Shown here one piece after another: positions 1 through 6,749 of a stretch of 64,000 nt of DNA (within the stretch, counting starts at the first letter, position 1; each line of letters starts with the position of its first letter). The translations under genes were made by a program, and so were the position numbers. Location: NCBI GenBank assembly GCA_015075365.1, contig JABTUN010000003.1:310001-374000 (forward strand), given 5' to 3'. The DNA is from Verrucomicrobiaceae bacterium. GTDB taxonomy: Bacteria; Verrucomicrobiota; Verrucomicrobiia; Verrucomicrobiales; Verrucomicrobiaceae. A model generated the notes under the pieces. It was given only the letters and a program-made list of their open reading frames with translations. It ran no database searches and was not told where the DNA came from.

Positions 1-740
1 AGGGTGGCGGCGCGCTGCGCGGCGGCGTGGATCTTCTCGTCGGCGGCGCGGAGATGCTGCTCGCGGGCGGCGATGCTGGCATTGTGCCCGTGGAGCGTGG
101 CCTCGGCGGCGGCCAGGCGTGCCTCGGTGGTGGAAAGCAGGGTCGAGGCCTCGGTGAAGCTCTTGTGCAACGCCGCGAGCCGGGCTTCCTCCTGCTGCAG
201 GTGCTGCTGCAGCTCCAGATGGGCCTGTGCGGCGGCTGCCAGCCCGCTTTGCCGCTCGTGCAGAAGATGCTCCTCCGCCTGACGTGCCGTGACAGCGTGC
301 TGAAGGGCCTCCCTGGCGGCGCTGAGGGTCCGCTCATCCACACTGATCGCGGAGCGAAGGCCCGCGGCATGTTCCCCCAACGCGGCGAGGGCGGACTCCT
401 CCAGCGCGCGGCGTCCGGTCACGTCCTGCAGCATCGCCAGCCCCTGTTCCTGCCGTGCGTGGAGGGCATCCAGCTCCTGGCGTGCCTCGGCGAGCCTGGC
501 TTCGAGGCGCGCCAGCTCGGCGCCGAGCTCCACTTTCTTTGCGGCCAGGGAATGCACCGCCGTGCCGAGCCGGTCGTGTTCCTGGGTCAGGATGTCCACC
601 GCATGCAGGCGCTGCTCATGGAGCATCTCTGCATCCTCCACCGCGGCAGTGACCTCGGCCAGGCGTCCCAGCGGGACGTCCTGGGCCATGGGAACTTGGA
701 TTTCCCGGCCGTTGTCTAGGACGAAGGCGAGTTTGGTCAT
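1..740 (-). CDS. Coiled-coil protein, 3' part beyond the window
   Basis: An open frame runs from an ATG at 738-740 leftward to the window edge with no stop, so only about 246 N-terminal residues are visible. The product begins MTKLAFVLDNGREIQVPM. After about 35 residues it becomes a long Ala/Glu/Leu/Gln/His-rich heptad-like segment with repeated LEARLAEA-, LHERQ- and LEARL-type stretches, which predicts an extended coiled coil. No signal peptide or membrane segment is seen in this part. The family is not recognised; SMC-like, septum-associated or structural coiled-coil proteins would all look like this. The high-GC plus-strand frames over the same bases are shadows, because only the minus frame has the codon bias and sensible composition. 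No good Shine-Dalgarno sequence precedes the start. Confidence 0.7.
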   Translation of the reverse strand, partial: MTKLAFVLDNGREIQVPMAQDVPLGRLAEVTAAVEDAEMLHEQRLHAVDILTQEHDRLGTAVHSLAAKKVELGAELARLEARLAEARQELDALHARQEQGLAMLQDVTGRRALEESALAALGEHAAGLRSAISVDERTLSAAREALQHAVTARQAEEHLLHERQSGLAAAAQAHLELQQHLQQEEARLAALHKSFTEASTLLSTTEARLAAAEATLHGHNASIAAREQHLRAADEKIHAAAQRAAT

Positions 741-874
741 GGAAAGGATGTGGATGCAGGCTGGCTGCCGGTGGCAGAACAAACGGCAGATGCCTCAGGA
801 TTCTAAATAATCACCTTCCCAGGGCTGGAGCAAGCCCCGCGCCGGATTTGTTGCGCGCCACGGCTGCAACGCGT

Positions 875-1033
875 GAAATTCTGACTGACAGCGCGGCATG
901 CGGCGTTTTGAATGGCCTCTCCGACCATGAAACGCACCGCCCTCCTCCTCGCCCTCGTCCTTTCCACCGCCGCGCACGCCCAGCAATGGACGCAGGAACC
1001 CGGATTCACCTCCCTCTTCAACGGCAAGGAACT
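875..1033 (+). repeat. Left copy of 159-bp imperfect direct repeat
   Basis: This stretch matches 5026-5184 at about 153 of 159 positions by eye. It contains the leader and first codons of the DUF1080 gene that is intact at 5078. Homology stops sharply at both ends, and the DNA between the two copies is unrelated to either flank. Confidence 0.85.
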
Positions 1034-1043
1034 AGGCCGCTGA
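927..1043 (+). pseudogene. 5' fragment of DUF1080 gene (signal peptide plus about 18 residues)
   Basis: The ATG at 927 corresponds to the start of the intact DUF1080 gene at 5078. The reading frame gives a Sec signal peptide ending AHA and then QQWTQEPGFTSLFNGKE, after which homology is lost and a TGA follows at 1041-1043. It is a remnant of a gene split or duplicated by the event that placed the 4-kb cassette here. Differences from the intact copy (for example QQ for QE and Q for P) show that the two copies have diverged for some time. Confidence 0.75.
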
Positions 1044-1087
1044 GAAGGAGTGTTTCTCAGTAGATGGCAGATCCACACGTTTGGAGA

Positions 1088-2065
1088 TCAGTTCATCAGC
1101 CCCAAGGTCTGCCCGAAAACACCAAGGCATCCCGCACAACAATCGAGCTCATATGCCCTGCCGCAAAGGGCTTGCCAGGTCGCGGCTGGCGAGCGGACGG
1201 ATACGGCGATGAGATCAGTAGGGCCACATACTGGGCACAACAATTGACCCGCCGGTACAACCAGATCACTGCATTCAGCCCAAGAGTGGAAGTGGTCGAA
1301 CCAAGGGCCGGACAAAAGGGGGTCACTCCCCTTTTTTACCGGGTGCTTCAATACTAGCCCTCGTGGCATGTTGATGCGGTGGTCATTCGGCATGTGTCGC
1401 AACCGGCGCATCCGCCAGAAGGGATGTTGAAGCACGAGTCCTTTCAGAGTTCGTGCCTTCATGTAACGCCGCTCATTTGTGGCTGGCACCTCGGGTTTGG
1501 GTGTGGGCCGGTAAACGCGGTGTCCGTCATTTCCGATGCTATCCTCGATCCAGCCTGTGCGCATAGCTCCCTCTAATAAGAGCGCCAGATACAGCATGTC
1601 AGATGTGTGCTGCAAACTAACCCCGTCCCTAGGAGATGCTGCATCAAGTGGTGGCACTGTGCAAAACATGGACCCTGGCCGTGTCTTCTTAAAGATTTCC
1701 AGTTTTCGGCGAACTCGCGCCATGATCGACCCGATTGTGTGCATCGACAGGCGGAACTTCCTCCGAATATCAGCGGATGTCAGAATGCTATCATTTCGGA
1801 TTTGGGTCATTGCCCGGTAAACGGCACGCTCTTTCGCGCATAGGCCAGGCAGCAAGTCGAGGAGGCGATCCTCTTCATTCTCGTCTCCAGCTACGCTGGC
1901 TGAGTTTGATTCGAGCGTTTCTACCTTGGACTCCGAGGAATCAGTTTCGCCCAAGCCGCGCAGTTTGGAGCTGTCCTCATACTTGGCTCCTTTCCTCTTC
2001 CGACCGTTTGACTTCGCAGGAATAGAAGATGCCGTGGCGGTTTGCTGCTGATTCCGAGTTCTCAT
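1088..2065 (-). CDS. Uncharacterised protein, wHTH-like segment and C-terminal Cys-rich region
   Basis: This is a 325-residue product if started at the ATG at 2063-2065. The same frame is open to 2128, but that would overlap the divergent neighbour. The N-terminus is basic and low in complexity. A middle segment (LTSADIRRKFRLSMHTIG, about residues 105-122) resembles a sigma-factor or LuxR-type helix-turn-helix. The C-terminus has paired cysteines (CPVCG and, about 25 residues on, CCAGC) suggesting a zinc-binding fold, with the phrase ATWQALCGRAYELD between them. Near 1314-1337 a palindrome is translated as KKGSDPLLS, so the frame may join originally separate pieces. Possible roles are a regulator of the cassette or a mosaic ORF. 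No function is assigned. Confidence 0.5.
   Translation of the reverse strand: MRTRNQQQTATASSIPAKSNGRKRKGAKYEDSSKLRGLGETDSSESKVETLESNSASVAGDENEEDRLLDLLPGLCAKERAVYRAMTQIRNDSILTSADIRRKFRLSMHTIGSIMARVRRKLEIFKKTRPGSMFCTVPPLDAASPRDGVSLQHTSDMLYLALLLEGAMRTGWIEDSIGNDGHRVYRPTPKPEVPATNERRYMKARTLKGLVLQHPFWRMRRLRHMPNDHRINMPRGLVLKHPVKKGSDPLLSGPWFDHFHSWAECSDLVVPAGQLLCPVCGPTDLIAVSVRSPAATWQALCGRAYELDCCAGCLGVFGQTLGLMN
1314..1337. repeat. Palindrome inside coding frame (KKGSDPLL-encoding)
   Basis: An inverted repeat AAAAGGGG / CCCCTTTT with a six-base loop is followed by extra T residues. On the minus strand it is read in frame as KKGSDPLLS within the 1088-2065 product. It looks like an interspersed hairpin element that landed in the gene. 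It could also act as a hairpin terminator on the plus strand. Confidence 0.6.
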
Positions 2066-2126
2066 TTGCGTGATCCGGTTCAAGTGGTGGATTTGACAAC
2101 GAGCGAAATTGCATGTGGTTGACGGC

Positions 2127-2915
2127 ATGCTAATTGCCCCTCCGTTCCCAAACCCAGTCTCGAATGTATGCCCTTACGGGCGGCTCGCCATTCCTGATTT
2201 AGAATGGGTTGTCGATTCGCCCCCTTTGGCCCTACCTAACCCCACTTCGTTTCGAGGAATGTTCACCATCGTGCAAAATCGTGGATACGAGGGGATCTTG
2301 AACCACTATCTTCCGGGGGTGCAGGTCGTCGATCAACTGGGCGCCAATGAGATCAACGCTCTTGAATCGGCCATTTTAAATGACATCAACCATGTAGTTG
2401 GCGGTGGTGGCGTCCAGATTGATCATCCGTTGCTTCCGGCGATTGCGGTCGGCATACATCTGTGGGGTGGTAGAGCTGGGCGGAACGTGTTTGTGCAAGG
2501 CGGCGGCTTTGCGCAAAATTGCCCGATCGGAGTCTATGGCTCCATGGTGAATCTGTTGATGACACACCCGCACGGCACGCCCCTTCCGGATGGTAACTGG
2601 CCCGCAATCATGGCTATCAAAGGGCAGTTCCACCAAATTGGGGTGTCGTTCCTGACTAAACACCTGTCATTTTGGTCGAGGGCAACAAACAGTCCGATCA
2701 GGCTCCCAATTCTTGATCGGGTCGTTAAACAGACCTTCATCCACCCGAACGCTCCGTATCCAACTTGGGGCGACTACACAACCTATGTGAACGACATCAA
2801 CGCAGACCGAGATGTTTTGGTAGCCCGAGGGTTAATCGGGATTGATCTGCCGGCCATGGAACGTCAATTGTTTAATTGGGCGGCGGCAGAACAAGTTCAA
2901 AGCTGGGTTCGGTAG
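2127..2915 (+). CDS. Possible OGG-fold (8-oxoguanine glycosylase-like) protein
   Basis: A 262-residue product from the ATG at 2127 (an in-frame TTG at 2109 would overlap the divergent gene). The C-terminal half contains GVSFLTKHLSFWSRA, then PIRLPILDRVVKQTF about residues 185-215. This resembles the segment of HhH/OGG-fold proteins in which a lysine-bearing helix is followed by a P-I-x-D-R-V stretch; small bacterial OGG-fold proteins of unknown role have this pattern. A glycine-rich stretch (VVGGGGVQID) lies near residue 90. No classical helix-hairpin-helix Gly/Pro-Asp motif was confirmed, so enzymatic activity is not claimed. The downstream gene follows after 31 bp on the same strand and is likely co-transcribed. 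The assignment is tentative. Confidence 0.55.
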   Translation: MLIAPPFPNPVSNVCPYGRLAIPDLEWVVDSPPLALPNPTSFRGMFTIVQNRGYEGILNHYLPGVQVVDQLGANEINALESAILNDINHVVGGGGVQIDHPLLPAIAVGIHLWGGRAGRNVFVQGGGFAQNCPIGVYGSMVNLLMTHPHGTPLPDGNWPAIMAIKGQFHQIGVSFLTKHLSFWSRATNSPIRLPILDRVVKQTFIHPNAPYPTWGDYTTYVNDINADRDVLVARGLIGIDLPAMERQLFNWAAAEQVQSWVR

Positions 2916-2946
2916 TTTTGAGTCTGACACCAAATGGAGCAGACTT

Positions 2947-3840
2947 ATGATTGAATCCACCTATCCAGAATCATTTTTCAATCGCTGCATTGAAGCACTG
3001 GAGCCCACCGAAGCATTGTTGGAATGCATGCTGTGGCGTGGTTTCTGGGGGGAATTACGGGACGACCAGCTCTGGCTTCTGCACTGGAGTGTGGACGATT
3101 TGCAGTTCCTGCGGGAATGCGGTGTGAGCGCTCATCCTGTGGACGGCGGGAGCCCGGCACGAATCGGAACGGCCGAAGACATGACTGTGTGCCGCAACGT
3201 GTTTTTATCGGGTGCTGCATGCGGCATGGAAGGCGTGCCTTCGTTGGGAAACAGCTTCGAGGCTTTCAAAACTGGGGAGCTTGCCGAACCCATCCCAGTG
3301 CGGCATCTGGACCCAGGTGTCGCGCTGCTCGTTAAGGCGCTCGGTCTGGCAGGAGTCTATACGGTGATGTCCTGCGATGGCCATCTTAAAAGCGCACCCG
3401 CCATTAACCTCCGGACGGAGTGGGACTGGATATGGTGCGAATACGTTCTCAAACAGGTGGGGCTTATGCTGGAGATAGATAATCCGAAGCGGCTTTGGTT
3501 CTTCGATAAGGCCAGAAACAAGTATCCCGGCTGGGCGGAACATGTCGTTGTCTGGAACCAGCCGTCTGACGAGAAGGTCTGGTTTGAATGTTTCAGCCAG
3601 ATTCAGAGGCTTGCTCGGAAGCTGATCGAATCCGCTCAGGATTTTCGGCGGGCGAAGACGGCGATTTGCACACCATGCGATCTCTCTCTCGCGCTGCGCG
3701 AGCAGGAGAATGCGTTGAAAGAAATGCGCCGGGAACTGGACAAACGAGAGCTGCTAGCGGCCGTAAAGGTGGTGGACGAGCAAGCACTCAAAGACTTTGA
3801 GCGCGACCGACTGCGCCGAGAAGCCTTGGATTCCCTCTAA
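2947..3840 (+). CDS. Uncharacterised protein with SCDGH motif
   Basis: A 297-residue product. The ATG at 2947 is chosen because GGAG at 2936-2939 gives a well-spaced Shine-Dalgarno, which is unusual in this window. Around residue 140 it has LDPGVALLVKAL followed by TVMSCDGHLKSAPAI, the pattern of a small-domain family in which an Asp-Pro-Gly helix precedes a Cys-(Asp/Glu)-Gly-His motif. The last 60 residues are Glu/Arg/Lys-rich and helical and may form a coiled coil. It follows the OGG-like gene closely, so the two may act together. No known function; cysteine and histidine at the motif could bind metal. Confidence 0.6.
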   Translation: MIESTYPESFFNRCIEALEPTEALLECMLWRGFWGELRDDQLWLLHWSVDDLQFLRECGVSAHPVDGGSPARIGTAEDMTVCRNVFLSGAACGMEGVPSLGNSFEAFKTGELAEPIPVRHLDPGVALLVKALGLAGVYTVMSCDGHLKSAPAINLRTEWDWIWCEYVLKQVGLMLEIDNPKRLWFFDKARNKYPGWAEHVVVWNQPSDEKVWFECFSQIQRLARKLIESAQDFRRAKTAICTPCDLSLALREQENALKEMRRELDKRELLAAVKVVDEQALKDFERDRLRREALDSL

Positions 3841-3898
3841 ACACGGCTCCGAGTGGTGGCGCTTTCCGGTAGGCTTATCGTCCGGCAATCCGTCCGAA

Positions 3899-4969
3899 TC
3901 AAAGCCGCATGAACGCCGGACATGAAAGAACGGCAGCGGGATGAAAGTCGATGCGGCGTTGCCAAGCCTGACGCACGGCCTCCGCTGTGGATGGTGTGTG
4001 CTGAAGTTTGTCCTGAAGAAATATGCACTGGTCCCACAGCCAGTATTTGGTGCTGAGGTGCTCCGCCCACAAAGCCTGGTGGTCAGGCCGGTCGTCCCAT
4101 TTTGCCAACACATCGTCCCGGATCGGCGCGTACCGAGCCCAAAGCTGCTTATTCTCTCGTCGTGACGCTTTGAGTACCTCGGAAACAAAAGAGAATGGAT
4201 CTGCGAAATACCTTTCGACATCAGGCTGGTGCCGGAAAAGCGAGCGCAAGGTTCCAAAATCGCCACCCGGCAGTGGACTTGATACACGCTCATAGCCAGG
4301 CCAAGGCGTGGAGCTGTGGCCGATGTCATGCATCCATGTGAACGACAAGTCGGCGACAAACAGCCACTCAGGCTTGCCGAACTTGAATGCCAGCCGACTT
4401 AAGGGGCTGTCTCCCCCGAAAAGGTCACCGCCATGGTCTTGCAGCACGACTGCATAGGGCGGACAGGCCTGCGGTCGGCCATAAAGGAATTCATAGGCAG
4501 CGACAGCCTCCCAGTGCATCAACAGAAGACACAGACGAGTCGGAATCTGATCGGCTGTGGCGTTATTTCGCCGCTCCATGACCAGCCAATGAATTCTCCC
4601 TCCAAGAAGCTCGTTCTCAGTGACATACTGGTGGTTAACCACGTCGTAGTCCTTTAAGAATGTGTCTCCGCCGGGCAGGGTTTCGGATGAAACTACCTCC
4701 TCGGTATAGCAATCGTAATCCACAAACACAAAACAATGGGCGGATCGGCTGCCGCCAAAGATTTCCATTGGATGGCCGTCCAGCCGGGAGCCGGGATAAA
4801 AGACCGTCCGCGATTTTAGAAATGCTTCGAGGTCGGGCAAATCGCCTGCGCGTTGATGAACCAGCCATCCAGGAGGATCGGTTGCAAACGGGACCAACAA
4901 TTCGGAGATGGACGGATACTGGGGCACGAATGCAAGATGGCAGAGCTTTATGGTCTGACAATGAGCCAT
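3899..4969 (-). CDS. Uncharacterised protein with FYPGS and QDHGGD motifs
   Basis: A 356-residue product from the ATG at 4967-4969. The frame remains open upstream to 5659, but that part overlaps the DUF1080 gene and is not coding. Notable blocks are FYPGSRLDGHPMEIFGG (about residue 55), FVFVDYDCY, a conserved-looking LVMERR, LQDHGGDLFGGD (about residue 190) and a Trp/Tyr-rich C-terminus. The block order resembles a widespread but uncharacterised family of standalone bacterial proteins; no name is recalled with confidence. It is convergent with the 2947-3840 gene and is the last gene before the right-hand repeat. No signal peptide, so probably cytoplasmic. Confidence 0.6.
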   Translation of the reverse strand: MAHCQTIKLCHLAFVPQYPSISELLVPFATDPPGWLVHQRAGDLPDLEAFLKSRTVFYPGSRLDGHPMEIFGGSRSAHCFVFVDYDCYTEEVVSSETLPGGDTFLKDYDVVNHQYVTENELLGGRIHWLVMERRNNATADQIPTRLCLLLMHWEAVAAYEFLYGRPQACPPYAVVLQDHGGDLFGGDSPLSRLAFKFGKPEWLFVADLSFTWMHDIGHSSTPWPGYERVSSPLPGGDFGTLRSLFRHQPDVERYFADPFSFVSEVLKASRRENKQLWARYAPIRDDVLAKWDDRPDHQALWAEHLSTKYWLWDQCIFLQDKLQHTPSTAEAVRQAWQRRIDFHPAAVLSCPAFMRL

Positions 4970-5025
4970 CGAGTGCCGAGGAGATGTCTGAAAGGTTTCA
5001 CGATGGGAAAGCTTGATCCAGACAC

Positions 5026-5184
5026 GAAATTCTGACTGACAGAGCGGCATGCGGCGTTTTGAATGGCCTCTCCGACCATGAAACGCACCACCTTCCTCCT
5101 CGCCCTCGTCCTTTCCACCGCCGCGCACGCCCAGGAATGGACGCCGGAACCCGGATTCACCTCCCTCTTCAACGGCAAGGACCT
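5026..5184 (+). repeat. Right copy of 159-bp imperfect direct repeat
   Basis: This is the partner of 875-1033, with about six substitutions. It spans the upstream region, start codon and signal peptide of the intact DUF1080 gene. Confidence 0.85.
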
Positions 5185-5683
5185 CACCGGCTGGTGCTTT
5201 CGCCAGAAGACGAAGAAGGACGATCCGAATCCGGGCCAGATCCTCGCCAAGCACGACGGCAAGACCGAGGCCGCCGACGCGGGCCGCTACATCGTCAAGG
5301 ACGGTGCCATCGCCGTCACCTTTCCCAACGAACCCGACAAACTGACCGGCCAGCTTTACACCGTGGCGGAATTTCCGAAGAACTTCATCCTGAAGCTCGA
5401 ATTCCGCGCCAGCGTGAACGCGGACAGCGGCGTCTTCATCCGCAAGCCGCAGCTCCAGTGCCGCGATTATCTCGTGGCCGGCCCTTACAAGGACTTGAAG
5501 CAATACAAGCCGCAGGAGTGGAACCAGATGATCGTCGAGGTGAAGAACGGCGTGGCCCACTGCACCTGCAATGGCGAGGTGCTGGAAGCCGCCCTGCAAC
5601 TCCCAGCCACCGGCCCCATCGGCCTCGAAGGCGACCGCGGTGTGATGGAATACCGCCACATTCAGCTCAAAGAGCTGCCGTGA
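5078..5683 (+). CDS. DUF1080 / 3-keto-disaccharide hydrolase family, secreted
   Basis: A 201-residue product if started at the ATG at 5078, which gives a clean Sec signal peptide (MKRTTFLLALVLSTAAHA, then QEW). An in-frame ATG five codons earlier at 5063 is possible. The mature protein has the family's opening (GFTSLFNGKDLTGW) and a single LamG-like jelly-roll domain, including DSGVFIRKPQLQCRDYL and the closing block GPIGLEGDRGVMEYRHIQLKEL. Family members act on 3-keto-glucosides in the periplasm or are carbohydrate-binding; the substrate here is unknown. The promoter region and first 36 codons lie in the right-hand repeat, so its regulation may have been changed when the cassette inserted. 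Confidence 0.88.
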   Translation: MKRTTFLLALVLSTAAHAQEWTPEPGFTSLFNGKDLTGWCFRQKTKKDDPNPGQILAKHDGKTEAADAGRYIVKDGAIAVTFPNEPDKLTGQLYTVAEFPKNFILKLEFRASVNADSGVFIRKPQLQCRDYLVAGPYKDLKQYKPQEWNQMIVEVKNGVAHCTCNGEVLEAALQLPATGPIGLEGDRGVMEYRHIQLKELP

Positions 5684-5698
5684 GCGCCATTGCTGCGG

Positions 5699-5761
5699 AA
5701 TGACGAATGAAATTGGAGCTTCGACATTCCCTCGTCATCCGGTAACTCGTCATTCGTCATT
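5699..5761. repeat. Short element with 12-bp perfect inverted ends
   Basis: AATGACGAATGA at 5699-5710 is matched by its exact reverse complement TCATTCGTCATT at 5750-5761, about 40 bp apart, between the DUF1080 gene and hemB. A related CATTCGG/CATTTCC-type sequence precedes sucD near 33418-33450. It is probably an interspersed non-coding repeat, and part of the hemB 5' untranslated region. Confidence 0.55.
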
Positions 5762-5767
5762 TCTGTC

Positions 5768-6742
5768 ATGAACCTTCCCGTCCGCCCCCGCCGCAACCGC
5801 CAGTCGCCCGCCATTCGTGATCTGGTGCGGGAGACTGACCTGAATTCCGGCCATCTCATCTACCCGCTGTTTTTTCAGGAGGGGAAGGAGAACACGCCCA
5901 TCGCCTCCATGCCCGGCTGCACGCGCTGGAGCCTCGACGGGCTGGTGAAGGAAGCGGGCGAGGCACACGCGCTGGGCGTGCCCGCCGTGGTGCTCTTCCC
6001 GCGCATTCCGGACGAACTTAAAACGCGCGATGCCGCTGCCTGCCACGCCGATGACGGCCTGGTGCCGCGCGCGATCCGCGCGCTGAAGGCCGCGCATCCC
6101 ACACTGTGCGTCATCACGGATGTGGCGCTCGATCCTTACAACAGCGACGGCCACGACGGCCTCGTGGCAGACGATGGACGCATCCTGAATGACGAAACGG
6201 TGGCTGTCTTGCAGCAGCAGGCGCTCTGCCATGCGCGCGCGGGCGCGGACATCGTGGCACCGAGCGACATGATGGACGGACGCGTCGCCGCGCTCCGCTC
6301 CGCGCTGGATGGGGCGGGCTTTCAGGCCGTTTCGATCATGAGTTACACGGCGAAGTATGCCAGCGCCTACTATGGCCCCTTCCGCGGCGCGCTGGACTCC
6401 GCGCCGAAGGCCGGAGACAAGAAAACCTACCAGATGGACCCCGCGAACGCCCGCGAGGCCCTGCGCGAGTGCGCGCTCGACGAGGCGGAGGGCGCGGACA
6501 TCCTCATGGTGAAGCCCGCCGGTCCCTACCTCGACATCATCAGCCGTATCCGCGCGGCGACCACGCTGCCCATCGCGGCGTACCAGGTCAGCGGCGAGTA
6601 TTTGATGATCAAATCCGCCAGCGCCGCCGGCTGGCTCGACGAGGCGAAAATCGTCCACGAATCCCTCATCGGCATCCGCCGCGCAGGAGCGGACATGATC
6701 CTGACTTACTTCGCCAAGCAATGGGCGCAGGCGTGGCGTTGA
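5768..6742 (+). CDS. hemB: Porphobilinogen synthase (delta-aminolevulinate dehydratase)
   Basis: HemB joins two 5-aminolevulinate molecules into porphobilinogen, the second common step of tetrapyrrole synthesis, in the cytoplasm. The 324-residue length is normal. It starts in typical fashion (RPRRNRQSPAIRDLVRET) and has the active-site lysine regions SYTAKYASAYYGPFR (about residue 195) and ILMVKPAG (about residue 245). The MPG box near residue 48 is intact. The metal region reads CVITDVALDPYNSDGHDG: the cysteine-rich zinc site (DVCLCxYxxHGHCG) is replaced by Asp, Tyr and Asn, as in magnesium-type enzymes of many bacteria. It stands alone, converging with rimO just 7 bp beyond its stop. The haem product fits the many cytochromes in the window. 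Confidence 0.97.
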   Translation: MNLPVRPRRNRQSPAIRDLVRETDLNSGHLIYPLFFQEGKENTPIASMPGCTRWSLDGLVKEAGEAHALGVPAVVLFPRIPDELKTRDAAACHADDGLVPRAIRALKAAHPTLCVITDVALDPYNSDGHDGLVADDGRILNDETVAVLQQQALCHARAGADIVAPSDMMDGRVAALRSALDGAGFQAVSIMSYTAKYASAYYGPFRGALDSAPKAGDKKTYQMDPANAREALRECALDEAEGADILMVKPAGPYLDIISRIRAATTLPIAAYQVSGEYLMIKSASAAGWLDEAKIVHESLIGIRRAGADMILTYFAKQWAQAWR

Positions 6743-6749
6743 TCGTTGC

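Larger units (their letters stand above)
1034..5025. mobile_element. Candidate 4-kb accessory cassette between direct repeats
   Basis: This segment interrupts the DUF1080 locus and is bounded by the 159-bp repeats at 875-1033 and 5026-5184. It carries four uncharacterised genes, two on each strand, and looks visibly less GC-rich than the surrounding DNA. No transposase, integrase or resolvase is encoded, so it is either a non-autonomous cargo segment or the leftover of a tandem duplication or recombination. Duplication of the 5' end of the host gene so that the right-hand copy stays functional resembles integrative elements that restore their target. The mechanism is inference. Confidence 0.45.

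Noticed and set aside
27..719. 230-residue plus-strand frame over the left edge
   Set aside because: The minus strand reads a consistent coiled-coil protein with sensible codons; the plus frame is its high-GC shadow.
4970..5659. N-terminal extension of the 3899-4969 gene to 586 residues
   Set aside because: It is antisense to the whole DUF1080 gene and lacks coding character; the start at 4969 fits the island boundary.
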